From Rachycentron canadum (taxonomy: Eukaryota; Chordata; Actinopteri; Carangiformes; Rachycentridae), in assembly GCA_038496675.1 (NCBI GenBank), contig CM076654.1:9211975-9275974 (forward strand): DNA of 64,000 nt, read 5' to 3'. Within the stretch, counting starts at the first letter, position 1. The number at the start of each line of letters is the position of its first letter. Positions 38,501 to 47,574 of the stretch are shown here, in pieces. The position numbers and the translations under genes are program-made. The notes under the pieces were generated by a model, which was given only the letters and a program-made list of their open reading frames with translations, was not told the DNA's origin and made no database searches.

Positions 38501-41500
38501 GCCAACTGTGATCTTCCTCACTTTGCCCAAATTTGGTGCCTCAATTGTGAACTTGTCCTCTGTTCCTTTTTCAAAGTTATTCTTGTCATTGTCAAGGCAT
38601 CTTTCCCCTAAAAAGGAAAAATAAATTGTAAATTTAATCAGCTAAAATTATTCACTTGAGGAAAATAAATGACCACATATGTAAACTGCTATTGCATTTA
38701 TATGCTTCTGCCATCTAGCCAAGTTACTTCCAAACAGTGATGTTGAACTTTAACTGTTACTTTATTTTATTTATTTATTTATTTATTTTAATTGTATTGT
38801 ATTGTTTTGGCCAAAACAGGCTTTGTGAGTCACAGTGACCTGGACCTCTGACAACTTCTAATCAGTTCATCCTTGAGTCCAAGTGAATGGACTCATTCAA
38901 GTGGAATTCTCTCAAGGTGTTACTGACATTCATTGTTCATGAGAATAGGAGGAATTATTTTGGCTGTCACTGATGCAGAGGCATAAAAAAATGCATGTTA
39001 TCTATTTGCATTTACCTGTGTCTCCAAACTCCCCAAAGATATTGATGAAGACATCTGCATCTGTTCCACTGCCTTTTACATCTGCAGTGAAAACGCTCAC
39101 TACATACTTATTATCTAGAAAATTCAAAACACAAGTTTCAACAGTATGTCAACCGCATACAACTTCTGTGTGAATAAATATGAAACTGATTTTAATTCAT
39201 TATGATTTACTTCATGAATCATTGAGGTAATGTGGTTGCCATAAATACAAATATTTATTGGCTCAACTATGTATACATACATTTGGGTATGTCCATAGGG
39301 TCCATACTGCCCAGCAGATCTCTGACATAAAGTCCATCTCCCTCTGCTTTACTGAGCCAGTTGTTACAAGCAAAGTAGAACCTCAAGTGAGGCCTAATTA
39401 CATCTGTCACCACCAGTCTGTCCAGGAACCAGCTGGAGTTCAAGCCAGTGTTGTCATGCTCAATCCTGGAGCAACAGAAAAATAACATCTCAATAATTTA
39501 GTTTAATTCATTTTGCAAATGAATTCATGGGAGTAAACAAATCTCCCTACATCTGATCCAAATTCAAAAATGTCTGGCCTAGTTCAAACGAAAAACTGTG
39601 CTATACTGAAAAGACACACAAACACATTCACCAGTGTGGAAAAGGGAAAATACAAGACCAGGGATGAAATGTCTGACTTACCTTATCTTTTTCAAAGGCC
39701 CAACATTGTGAGTTCTAATTCTGAACACATCGGTTTTGGCTCTTTCAAAGGCTGTGCGACTCCTCAAATGACAAAATGCAAACCATGAGTTTCATCATTC
39801 ATCATTGAAGATGGATACCAGTAAAGCTGGTAAAATAACTAAATATTCCACATTCACTCCTGGTGTATAATAAAGCATAATAGCCAACTTATGACAAAAT
39901 CATGCAGCAGATCACATCATGCAAACTGATCTCAACTTTCACACCAAAAATCACAGCACAGTCTGATGTCTGTCTGAGCATCCATTCCTTCACAACCACC
40001 AGCACTGTTAAGAAATGAACAAATACCTTTTTTCTGTGCTGTTAAAGTGGAGGGAAAAAAAACAACAACATACGTTTTAGTTCAATAACAAGAACCTACT
40101 AAAGCGAAATATTGAACACCAAACTTTGTTCTCTATTTGACCAAATTGTTTAATTTTCATACTGTCAACTACAGATGACTTTACATATAAACATCAATAA
40201 TTTTTGCAGACAGCTTACTTGCTGGCCAAGTGGACTTTGGGAGTGATGCCATATTCTCCGAACAGAGTGACAAAGACATTGGCGTCAGTGCCTGCCCCTC
40301 TCTCATCACCAGTGATGGTCACCACCTCATACACTGGAGGGTTTAATGCAAATGGAAGCAGGACACAGTGCATTACAGGGGAAATACATGACAAGACAAG
40401 AAAAGGCTGCTCTGCTTCTCTTTGAAGTCATTTGACTTTCCATCAAGAAATATGAAATCACTTCACATAGAGGCTCAACCCTAGGGCCCTCCTTAGCCCC
40501 TGGGCCCAGTAGGCCATCCATCTATATGCATAACTGTATTCTGTGACTGTGTATTTTAGTACTTCTATCCTTGTGTGAATAACACTTTTTAAATCATTCA
40601 GAAAAAGGAATTTAACTTACTCTTACTCAAAGAGCAACATGTCACGCAACTTGCAATTCAAAGTGGGATTTTTTTGACAACATTATCAACAAACTTGGCA
40701 GAGTAACTGCAAATGCACGATAGCTAGCAGTCATATCAGGAAAATAAATATTTAATTACACTTCTGTATAAAATTTATTCAGCTAATGTTAGAGGAGATG
40801 TACTATTTCTTTATATTTGGTTCATTTGGCTACAAACTGCTGGACCAAAAGTAGCCAATCTGGGCTGTGTATCTACAAGACAACAAAGTTAGTACTCCAA
40901 AGCCATAAAAGAAGAGTTTCTCCCTTTTTTTCACCATTCTGACATCACATGAACATGGGATTAGACCTCTGCTCTGGCTGAAGTTGGGCAGGGAAGACTA
41001 TTTTTTAATTACACTTTCACCCATGTGCCAACACAGTCAGACACATGCAACACGTGTCCGTTAGTCCTAAGAGAAATCTTATCAGGCAACATATAAAACA
41101 TAATAATGAGTCAAGATCAATAAATCAAAATGCATTGTTCAATAACGGTCAAGTGGAATTTTTCACTTTAGAATAGTTTTATAATTAAAAGTAGTACAAT
41201 AGGTTTGGGAAATTTAGGGGTAGAGTAAAGATTCTTTAAGGGCTGGGTATCAAGACTATTATGGACCAACCAGAATGGTCTAATATGAAAGATGTTCAAA
41301 AAATGCATTGTTAAAGGAAAACAAATTTAGATACCTTGGGGGTAAATCAGTTTCAGTAAGACAATGAGTATTAAGCTTATTTGAACTAAGAGCTGATAAT
41401 GCTGGCAGCTGGCTGTTTATTCATGCAAACACCTCTGATTGTGTGGCAACCATGAGCTAAAAAATTAACTTAGGTAAAACTAAAATTTGTACAGCAATGT

Positions 41501-42727
41501 TTATCATAATTTTGAATTTCATAAAATTACAACAGAAAAAATAAGAATCTTTATTGGAGTTAAGATATCAGTATCAATATGGATTTCTAAAATTTCTGGA
41601 ATGATAACCAGTCCTAGGTTTAATTGTGATTTTTACATTTTACAGTGACAGCCAAGCATGAACTTCAGAGGACTGTGACACTCTTTTTAGGATGTGAAAC
41701 CTTGACAAATTAGTAAGTGAGAGGTGTCATATAGCTGGAGGTTGAAGATAACATAATGACGATACATGGATAAGACTTCACTCAGTGTAATGTTACCATG
41801 AACATCAAACTAAAGCACGGCCATATTACCACTGCAGCCACTCAGAATAAGGATTCACCTCTCCCCTGGGTGTCAGGTGTCTTTCCTCAAACAGACCTTG
41901 CATGAAATTGTTGTTGAATTAATGTCACACTCTCTTTTTATGAACAGGAATTTAATGATCACTTCCACAGTGTGACCTTTATATATTTTACTGATTGAAG
42001 TAATAATGTTGCAATTACCTTTCTTTTTGTGATACTCATCCTCGTAGTTCTCCACTTTTTCTGCCTCATAGTTGCGGAGCTCATTCTCATAGATTTCAAC
42101 GTAATTTTCAATCTTCTTCTTCTTGCCTTTCGTCTTCTTGGTATCTTCATCGCTATCTCCATTAACTGAGCCTTTCTTCTTCTTTTCTTTCTTTTTCTTT
42201 TTCCCTTCCTCTTCATCCCCAGCTGTAGGTTCATCCTCTTTCTCTGAGTCTTTCTTGGATTTTTTGTCTTCATGTTTGGATTTTTTATCCTTTGAACCCA
42301 TCTTGTCTTTGACGAGGGACTTTCTTGAGCCTTTCTTAATTGTCTCAATCACATTAGGGAGTTTTTCCCTTCTCTTCTTACTCTTGGAGCCATTGTTATT
42401 ATCTTCAGTATCTGTATTCTGCGATTCATTGCTCAACTCATCCCCACTCTTGTCTTTGGCTTTCTTCTTCTTATTCTTGACCTTTTCTCTATGTCTTCTT
42501 TTGTTCTCGGTGCTCCTCACAATAGGCCCTGATGTGTCAGAATTGTATCCTTCTTCATCACTGTCTTTAAACTTCTGCTTGTTCTTCTTCAGTCTTTCAT
42601 CCTCTGACTCACTTACCTGCTTACTTGTCTTCTTGGGCTTTGGTTTCTGATCCTCAGAGTCCTCGTCATCTACATCTTTGGTTTCCTCCTCTGTTCTCTG
42701 TGTTGTTTTTTTCTTTTTTGTGGGCAT
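18730..42727 (-). CDS. loxhd1: Lipoxygenase homology PLAT domain protein LOXHD1, complete coding region
   Basis: LOXHD1 is a very large protein made almost only of PLAT (lipoxygenase/polycystin beta-sandwich) repeats. In vertebrates it is needed in hair-cell stereocilia for mechanotransduction, and human mutations cause DFNB77 deafness. I traced 42 coding exons (coordinates in the block entries); all but one have GT-AG borders, and phases sum to 2410 codons including the TAG at 18730-18732. That gives about 2409 residues, against about 2211 in human. Order: charged N-terminal region (1-236), then 16 PLAT-like repeats of about 125-160 residues. The repeated hallmark is TGD-x4-AGTDANVF, then FERG, a GHDN turn, GWFLD and PC-x-RWLA. 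The ATG at 42727 (A at -3) matches the human MPQKK start; an in-frame route to a start further upstream exists. Whether this is loxhd1a or loxhd1b cannot be told. Confidence 0.95.
20760..20926 (+). repeat. Fish hAT-type MITE-like repeat, copy 2 (in a loxhd1 intron)
   Basis: TGACTAAAACAATTATTTTG, AAAATAGTTGCTGATTAATT and TTCTGTCAATTAACTAATC match the 3' part of the same repeat family as the copies at 13515-13775 and 25231-25485. It is diverged and truncated, and is followed by an A-rich run just before exon 20995-21172. Confidence 0.5.
22366..27387 (-). CDS. loxhd1: loxhd1 exons for PLAT repeats 9-12
   Basis: PLAT9: exons 27283-27387, 27058-27186, 26807-26971 (YTIKIKTGEKKYAGTDANVF; GHNNSGGSPGWFLDWVEID). 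PLAT10: 25988-26169, 25794-25910, 25511-25673 (VPYEIRIYTSDVFGAGTDSD; CTQQKHLCVNKRER; IGHDNRGTNPGWHLDRVEI). PLAT11: 24869-25023, 24569-24778, plus linker exon 23345-23471 (TYKVSVRTGDMYGAGTDANV; GADWYLDQVEVLD; linker with seven consecutive lysines). PLAT12: 22797-23005, 22366-22551 (IIPYHFTLSTGMDRDASTTA; GHNGVTPESCWLVDEL), a divergent repeat without AGTD, as in human. Block order and idiosyncratic motifs such as CTQQK and PESCWLV match human LOXHD1, which confirms the assignment. Confidence 0.92.
25231..25485 (+). repeat. Fish hAT-type MITE-like repeat, copy 3 (in a loxhd1 intron)
   Basis: The best-preserved copy: GGCTGCAGCAATCAATTATT, TTTCATTATCAATTCAGCAG, ATTCAGTTTACAATGACATA, GAAGCAAATCCTCATGACAG and AAAAGCTGAAATAAGAGAAT occur in the family's usual order. 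It lies between loxhd1 exons 24869-25023 and 25511-25673. Confidence 0.55.
27564..33718 (-). CDS. loxhd1: loxhd1 exons for PLAT repeats 5-8
   Basis: PLAT5: exons 33564-33718, 32832-32992, 32656-32732 (YRVTICTGTISGSGTDASVF; IGHDGKGGGCGWFLDK). PLAT6: 32318-32514, 32020-32212 (YHIAVKTGNIPGGSSDSNVF; IGHTNEGMRAGWFLDSVQI), lacking the usual AGTD motif. PLAT7: 31551-31711, 31148-31469 (YEITVVTGDVMFAGTNARVF), whose second exon carries a Lys-rich then Asp/Glu-rich insertion inside the beta-sandwich. PLAT8: 29242-29393, 27802-27935, 27564-27709 (YEVCVFTGDMMGAGTDANVF; RHNNTHPHSSWYLDRVEI; YYFPCNRWLAVDEDDGQ). The acceptor of exon 32318-32514 abuts a long TG microsatellite. Introns of 1.3 kb (27936-29241) and 1.75 kb (29394-31147) flank the first PLAT8 exon. 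Confidence 0.92.
32518..32589. repeat. CA/TG microsatellite of about 36 units inside a loxhd1 intron
   Basis: An uninterrupted CA repeat (TG on the coding strand) fills about half of the 141-base intron 32515-32655 and ends directly at the CAG acceptor of exon 32318-32514. It replaces the normal polypyrimidine tract of that 3' splice site. Confidence 0.95.
33813..40333 (-). CDS. loxhd1: loxhd1 exons for PLAT repeats 1-4
   Basis: PLAT1: exons 40219-40333, 39682-39762, 39281-39465 (VYEVVTITGDERGAGTDANV; RIEHDNTGLNSSWFLDRL). PLAT2: 39016-39114, 38459-38607, 37315-37438 (NKYVVSVFTADVKGSGTDAD; VGHNNKGSSAGWF). PLAT3: 36875-36984, 35528-35668, 35270-35405 (YNVQIVTGNIRGAGTNSK; VFLEGGKFERG; PFTGTEQTFPCSKWLDE). 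PLAT4: 34515-34675, 34338-34424, 33813-33948 (HPWSLWIWTSDLPNAGTDAD; WHEKRSPFAGWHL). These track human LOXHD1 repeat by repeat, including the atypical PWSLW start of the fourth. The donor of 34515-34675 is GC, not GT. The donor of 33813-33948 (T before GTGTGT) is the phase-consistent choice among overlapping candidates. Confidence 0.92.
34425..34514 (-). other. loxhd1: GC-AG intron of loxhd1
   Basis: The upstream exon reads to RFM (ATG) and the intron begins GCAAGT; the downstream exon starts GTTGAGCTGCC (VELPDL) after CACAG. Only this junction preserves phase 0 and the conserved F-x-VELPDLG sequence known from human (FRIELPDLG). A nearby GT four bases further (GTATCC) would shift the frame. 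GCAAGT is the usual extended motif of rare GC-AG introns. Confidence 0.75.
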
Positions 42728-42822
42728 CTTTAATTTATTTACTACCTTGTAACTGTAACCGATTCCAACGTGTTCCGGTGAAACTTGATTAAACTGACCT
42801 GTGACTGCATAAGAATGACCCA
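42019..42822 (-). CDS. loxhd1: loxhd1 N-terminal exon encoding a highly charged lysine/acidic region
   Basis: From the ATG at 42727 the exon encodes 236 residues and ends in phase 1 before GTAATT. The first 200 residues are dominated by Lys, Glu, Asp, Ser and Asn, with many KKKK and EDE clusters and nuclear-localisation-like basic runs. The final part, KKKKIENYVEIYENELRNYE then DEYHKKK, aligns with the human start region KKDIDFLALYEAELLNY...EYYKAR, which runs directly into the first PLAT repeat. The exon frame stays open upstream to an acceptor at 42823-42825 (CAG), giving the candidate coding segment LGHSYAVTGQFNQVSPEHVG before the lysine-rich part. The region is likely disordered; no domain is recognised. 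Confidence 0.85.
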
Positions 42823-43671
42823 CTGGCTGGACAAGTCCAAGTCAGAGTGAGTCACAGTCTGCTATTTGGCAGGAAGCTAGGGAAGCCCCTCTGCTGGTTA
42901 TCCTGACCTACAATAGCAGCAGATGCTCTAGCCTCATTAAAAATGATGAAGAAACCCCTCCTACAAATGAAGAGTTGCTAGGAAATTCCAGAGAGATGCT
43001 AGCAAGCTAGCTTGCTAAGGTTGGCTAGCATGGAAGTCAGTCACCCCCCCGACCCCTCAGTGGGCCATGCACCCAGCCAGTCAGGGGGGGGACTGATCAA
43101 CTTGCTAGCCGGCTAGCATGGATTAGTCCCCCAACTTAGTCAGCAATGTTCAAATAATTTCAATGTTAATAGTTGTAAAACAACATTTGTAAACTAAAAT
43201 AAATCTGCTTGAAAAGTTCAAGTTCTATGTATCTGAAAAAAAACATGTGGCGCAGAGATTTGTATTTGAATTAAAAAAAAAAAATGAACAAATGATCAAT
43301 TGTGATGTTAAACTTAGACAGTGTAAGAAGCAATAATTGTGTCTGTGCACAGAGAGAAGAAAACCATTAAACTCAGCACACAAGAGTCCCAGTGTTGCAT
43401 CGTGTATGGGAACTTTTGAGCACAAAGTTTTACAAATTTCTGCTGTCAGATGTTGACAAAATCAACTTCTTTTTTGACAGTGTCTTTGTTTAACATTACT
43501 GATCATTTCAGTTGTGTTTTTTAACAAATATACAAATCTCTTCATCACAAATGATTTTTTCACATGAAAACTTCTGCAGATTTTACAAGTTTTCAAAGGT
43601 TGGTTTACAGCTACAAACATTGGAACTATTTGAACATGACTTTACAGTTCAAGGCCGTAATTTTTACTTAC

Positions 43672-44462
43672 ATTTTCTTGCTGGTTGTCGAGGACCATAA
43701 GGTGCGCCACTGGTCTTGTTGAATTCTTGAATCCCTATGAAAAAGAAAAAAAGATACATTGTGATAAATTATTGACTGGTGTAAGAACAAAATTTAATAA
43801 ATGTTATCTATGTTTAAGTAACACAAAGTCACTGTGAGACAAAGTGCTTTGGTCAAAACCTGTGAACCAATACAAAGCCAAAAAAAAAAAAAAAAAAAAA
43901 CTTAGTAAAACATGGCTTTCAAATCCTACACATTGTGTAACACTGAAGTTATAACTAGAATTTTGACACCTTAATCTGATTAAATCTGTCCCATCAGAAA
44001 ACACACTTTAATCAGAGTGAAAAAAACAAACAAAAAAAAACAAAAAAAATCAACATTAGCTCTAAATTCCTACACAATGTTTGACACTGAAGTTACAAGT
44101 AGAATTTTGGCCCTATTTTTTCTTTTTTAAATTTGTACTTGTAACTGCAGTGTCACACTGTGTGGGAACTGGTTTTACATGCAGTTTTCTGCTCTCTATG
44201 AAAGCACTTATCTCACAGTGTATTTGTGCTACCTCACCACTGATATTACTTATTCACAACTTTTTAATCACACTAACATGTATAAACTTAAACTTCTCAT
44301 GTACATTTGTTTTACAGGTTGGTTTTTAATAAAAAATGTTTGAATTAGTAGTAGTCAGGTGAATGACTTACCATTTTTGGGGCGGGGCTGGACTCCTGGC
44401 TTGAGGTGGATTCTCAAACCTTTGCCATCAATATCTTTCCACTGCAGGGCTAACAAGCACAT
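43672..44462 (-). CDS. Two candidate 5' coding exons extending loxhd1 (or ending a separate unit)
   Basis: Exon A (44372-44462, starting at ATG 44460-44462, or beginning at an AG acceptor at 44441) reads MCLLALQWKDIDGKGLRIHL then KPGVQPRPKNG and ends at GTAAGT in phase 1. Exon B (43672-43734) follows a CATAG acceptor, reads IQEFNKTSGAPYGPRQPARK and ends at a GTAAGT donor in phase 1. B joins in frame to the CAG acceptor at 42823, continuing without a stop into the lysine-rich loxhd1 exon. All three junction phases agree, which is unlikely by chance. If correct, the protein gains 83 residues (about 2492 total). I recognise no homologue of this segment. RNA evidence is missing, and the exons could belong to an alternative first-exon isoform. 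Confidence 0.45.
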
Positions 44463-44965
44463 TTTAAGTAGCCCTTTACAATACTGAGAAACTTACTTTT
44501 ACTTCAAATTTATTCAAGCACAACCTCCAAAAGTGACATTTTAAACTAGGCCAAAGGCCTGAGTCACCAATATTCTGTCTTCTGTTGAGCCCTACGTCTG
44601 GACAGCCATTTCCCTTACTCTGAAAGCCACAGCAAAAGAGAGAAGAGTGAGTCAGGAACAGATAAGGAGTAACATGCAGAAACATTGCTAGAGATGGGTT
44701 CAAACCTTAGCCATTGCAGTTAAGACTGAACACTGATATTATGTGCTTTGCTAAGTGAGCCACTGGAAAACTGACATAATGTAATGCATATTTTCTTGTA
44801 CAAGAGCTTTTGCAGTCTACAGCTTTATTTTTCAGACAGTGTTTCATTTTCAAATGACTGTTGATAAGTATCTCACACATCTAAGAACCTGAAATAAAAC
44901 TAATATACAAAGGTTTGTAGTTTTATTATACTGTTCACATGAAGCATAGAGAGATATTCAAACTC

Positions 44966-45062
44966 AAACGTAAACGTAAACGTAAACTCAAAACTTGGTT
45001 CTGCTGGTTCTGCTGGTTCTGCTGGTTCTGCTGGTTCTGCTGGTTCTGCTGGTTCTGCTGGT
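44966..45062. repeat. Tandem repeats: AAACGT (x3) and a 9-bp minisatellite (about 7.4 copies)
   Basis: Three AAACGT hexamers (44966-44986) are followed by TGGTTCTGC repeated from 44996 to 45062 with no sequence differences. The perfection suggests recent expansion. It has no spacers, so it is not a CRISPR array. The minus-strand frame through it (repeated RTS) is a by-product. Confidence 0.9.
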
Positions 45063-45079
45063 AGACCTGCACAGACCAG

Positions 45080-45300
45080 AGACCTCGGTGAACTGACGCT
45101 TTCCTGATTTTGTCGTCATATTTAAACTAATTTTGGCGCGTTTTCTGCCCAATGCCCGTATGTGGGCCGCCTTTAAACTCAGGTATCTACGCGGGGGCCT
45201 GGTTCTTCCCTCCACGCCCCGTTTCCTGTCCGCCCGGTTTCCGTGATTGTCTGAGGTACGAAACGTTTATGCGTTTGTTTGTTCGCCAGTTCACTTTTCT
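45080..45300. promoter_or_regulatory. CpG-rich patch, candidate promoter of loxhd1 or a remnant CpG island
   Basis: This stretch has clearly more CG dinucleotides (for example TTGGCGCGTTTTCTGCCC, CTACGCGGGGGCC, CCGCCCGGTTTCCG) than the AT-rich DNA on both sides. It lies about 0.7 kb upstream of the candidate first loxhd1 exon on the minus strand, which makes it a plausible transcription start region. I see no TATA box that decides the direction. Confidence 0.35.
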
Positions 45301-47539
45301 TATGCATATATTATTCATATTATCCTGTCAAAGACTCGACCAAGTGTAGGAGAGATGCAGCTGAACCGCGGGCCGACTCGTAGACAAGTCCTCAGGTATC
45401 GCCACATGGGCCCATATCGGCCCATTTCTGTCTGTGGGTCATTTTCTGCATGCCAACCTTTTCCTTAGATACCGATAAAATTTGAATAAATCCATTAAAC
45501 ATGAAGCAAGAGTCCAGAAAATAACACCAGAAATCCATAAACTTCAACTGCAAGTGAAGGTAAAGCACTAACAGCATTTCTGTGTGATGTGACTAATAAA
45601 TAACAATAACACAACCTTTATATACATATTTCATTTGTTTTTCACACATTTGAAAGCAATTGTGACTAAATAAAAGGCTCAAATGTCATTAAATGTCTAA
45701 AATGTTATTCCTGTGTCTAAGGACAGTTCAGTCTGTATCAGCCCTGACTTTGTGTTTGTACCAGTGTCTCTACCAGCTCAATGTCTTAATAGACAAATAG
45801 AAATGTGACACATAAGGACATGCATCACTGTATTTAAATGAACCCCCCACATGAAAATGATGCAAATGATGAACCAATACAGCACAAAAACATACTCTTG
45901 AAGTATAGACTTGCTTGCAAAGGTCTTAGCTTAAATAAGTCAAAGGCTGGCTTTTAGCAGTTATGAAATTACTTTGAGCCATTGGTGCAAATGAGATGCC
46001 TCTCTAAACCCATCATGTGCAGAAGCTGTGTAGCTTACTTCCTAAAAGGGCTAATGTGAACTGCATCTGAAGATTGAGATTTGAAACTCTCATTTAGGTG
46101 CAAGAAATTACACCAACATTTCATGGCCTCACAGTCACAGCCAGAGCCCCATTCATTGTTAAAGTGTACTGGCATTTTAAGATTTGGTTGCCAATTTTGT
46201 GTGCTGCATGTTCCCAAATGCTGTCCAGACTGTTCTGGGGCACAGGAATAAGAAATGTGGATTCTTAAAAGGGGGTTAGATTCTACTTTAAATTGATGAT
46301 TATCCATCATCAAAGTATCTGGTGCTACAAATTATTCATATTAAAGTCATCATAGAAGCCCGTGGGAAACTTTGTTAAAATTATACTCTAAATTTGATCT
46401 TAAAAATGTAATTTTCATGTATGTGTTATAGGATTACACAAGACTTAATGTGTATGATCAAAGCAGGGAAGCAGTCAGCAGGTTCCATTTGCAAGGTATT
46501 TGACCTTTTTCTTGTATTAACTAGGTGTGAGTGGTTGTAATTTACAAATGAAACGATCTTTAATAAAGCAACAAACATTTCTGATTGGAAAATCATGATC
46601 AAAAAACAGGTGAAATCTGAAGATGAGCTTTTGACATGTGGAAATCTCCTGTCGTAATCACAAAATTTGCAGTCTGCATTCATGATCGCTAGAGTGAGAA
46701 AACAAGAGATGTTGGCAACACCACAACCTTTCTGTTTGAGCCACGATCAGGACAACCTGCAAATGTATAGTCAAATTTCATTCATCAGTCTACTGCAAGG
46801 TTTCTTATATAATGCAGACTTACCGATCCAATCCGAGCCAGTGGGGCTCAATTGAAGGAGTGGTACATATTGTTATGTTATTTGTCACAAAGTACTTGGC
46901 AGTTTCATTATTTGCAGTCTTATGTAGTTATATAGCTACAAATTCAATCTAATTACTTAAGAAACTGCTGCCATAAACACTCATGGTCCCTAGTGGGAAA
47001 AATCTAGGCTGTGGTTGAAAAGTTTTTTTTTTGCTTAGGATAGTTCCTAAATCAGTAAAATGACTAGAAGTATCTATGTGACAGCTTTCATAAGAACTGG
47101 TTGAATTATCTAAATGATAAGGAAAGGAGGTTCAATGCTTCCTAACTTATCTCCTTTAGCATAGTAAACTTTAGATCTTTGTAGATGAAAGGGAAGGAGC
47201 GAATGCTGTCCCAGAGTTCCTTGCTGCACCAACGTTTAAAACAACGCATAATTGTTTCACTGTAGAAACAACAGAGCACCCATTTTATGTTTGTGACAAA
47301 AATAATGGATTTCTTCTCCTTCAAATGCAATTAGGAGTCAAAGTTTTCCATCAAGGTCAAGGAAAAATGGTTAGGAAAGAGGCTTATTTAGACTTTCTGA
47401 CCACAACCATTTTCTGATGACCCTTGACCTTTCCAATAGCACCACCATCAGGCTAAACTGGAACCTTGCATTTCTATCGCGTATCCAGTGAAATGTTGAA
47501 TGTGCAGCAAAGTGGGGGTTCTTCAAGTCCTCAAGCATT

Positions 47540-47540
<1 letters not shown>

Positions 47541-47572
<32 letters not shown>
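47541..47572. repeat. Poly-T run of about 32 bases
   Basis: A homopolymer run seen directly. It is probably the reverse complement of a retroelement poly-A tail, but no recognisable element body flanks it. Confidence 0.9.

Positions 47573-47574
<2 letters not shown>

Noticed and set aside
42123..42650. 175-codon plus-strand frame rich in Phe/Ser/Leu
   Set aside because: It is the complement of the lysine/glutamate-rich loxhd1 exon; hydrophobic bias is what antisense AAG/GAA repeats produce.
44996..45062. Possible CRISPR array
   Set aside because: A nine-base head-to-tail repeat without spacers in vertebrate DNA is a minisatellite.
44988..45215. Minus-strand frame MEGRTRPP...SRTSRTS as a first exon of loxhd1
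   Set aside because: Joining at the GTCTAC donor to exon A gives phase 2 and a quick stop; the RTS repeat is the minisatellite. It may still overlap an untranslated first exon.
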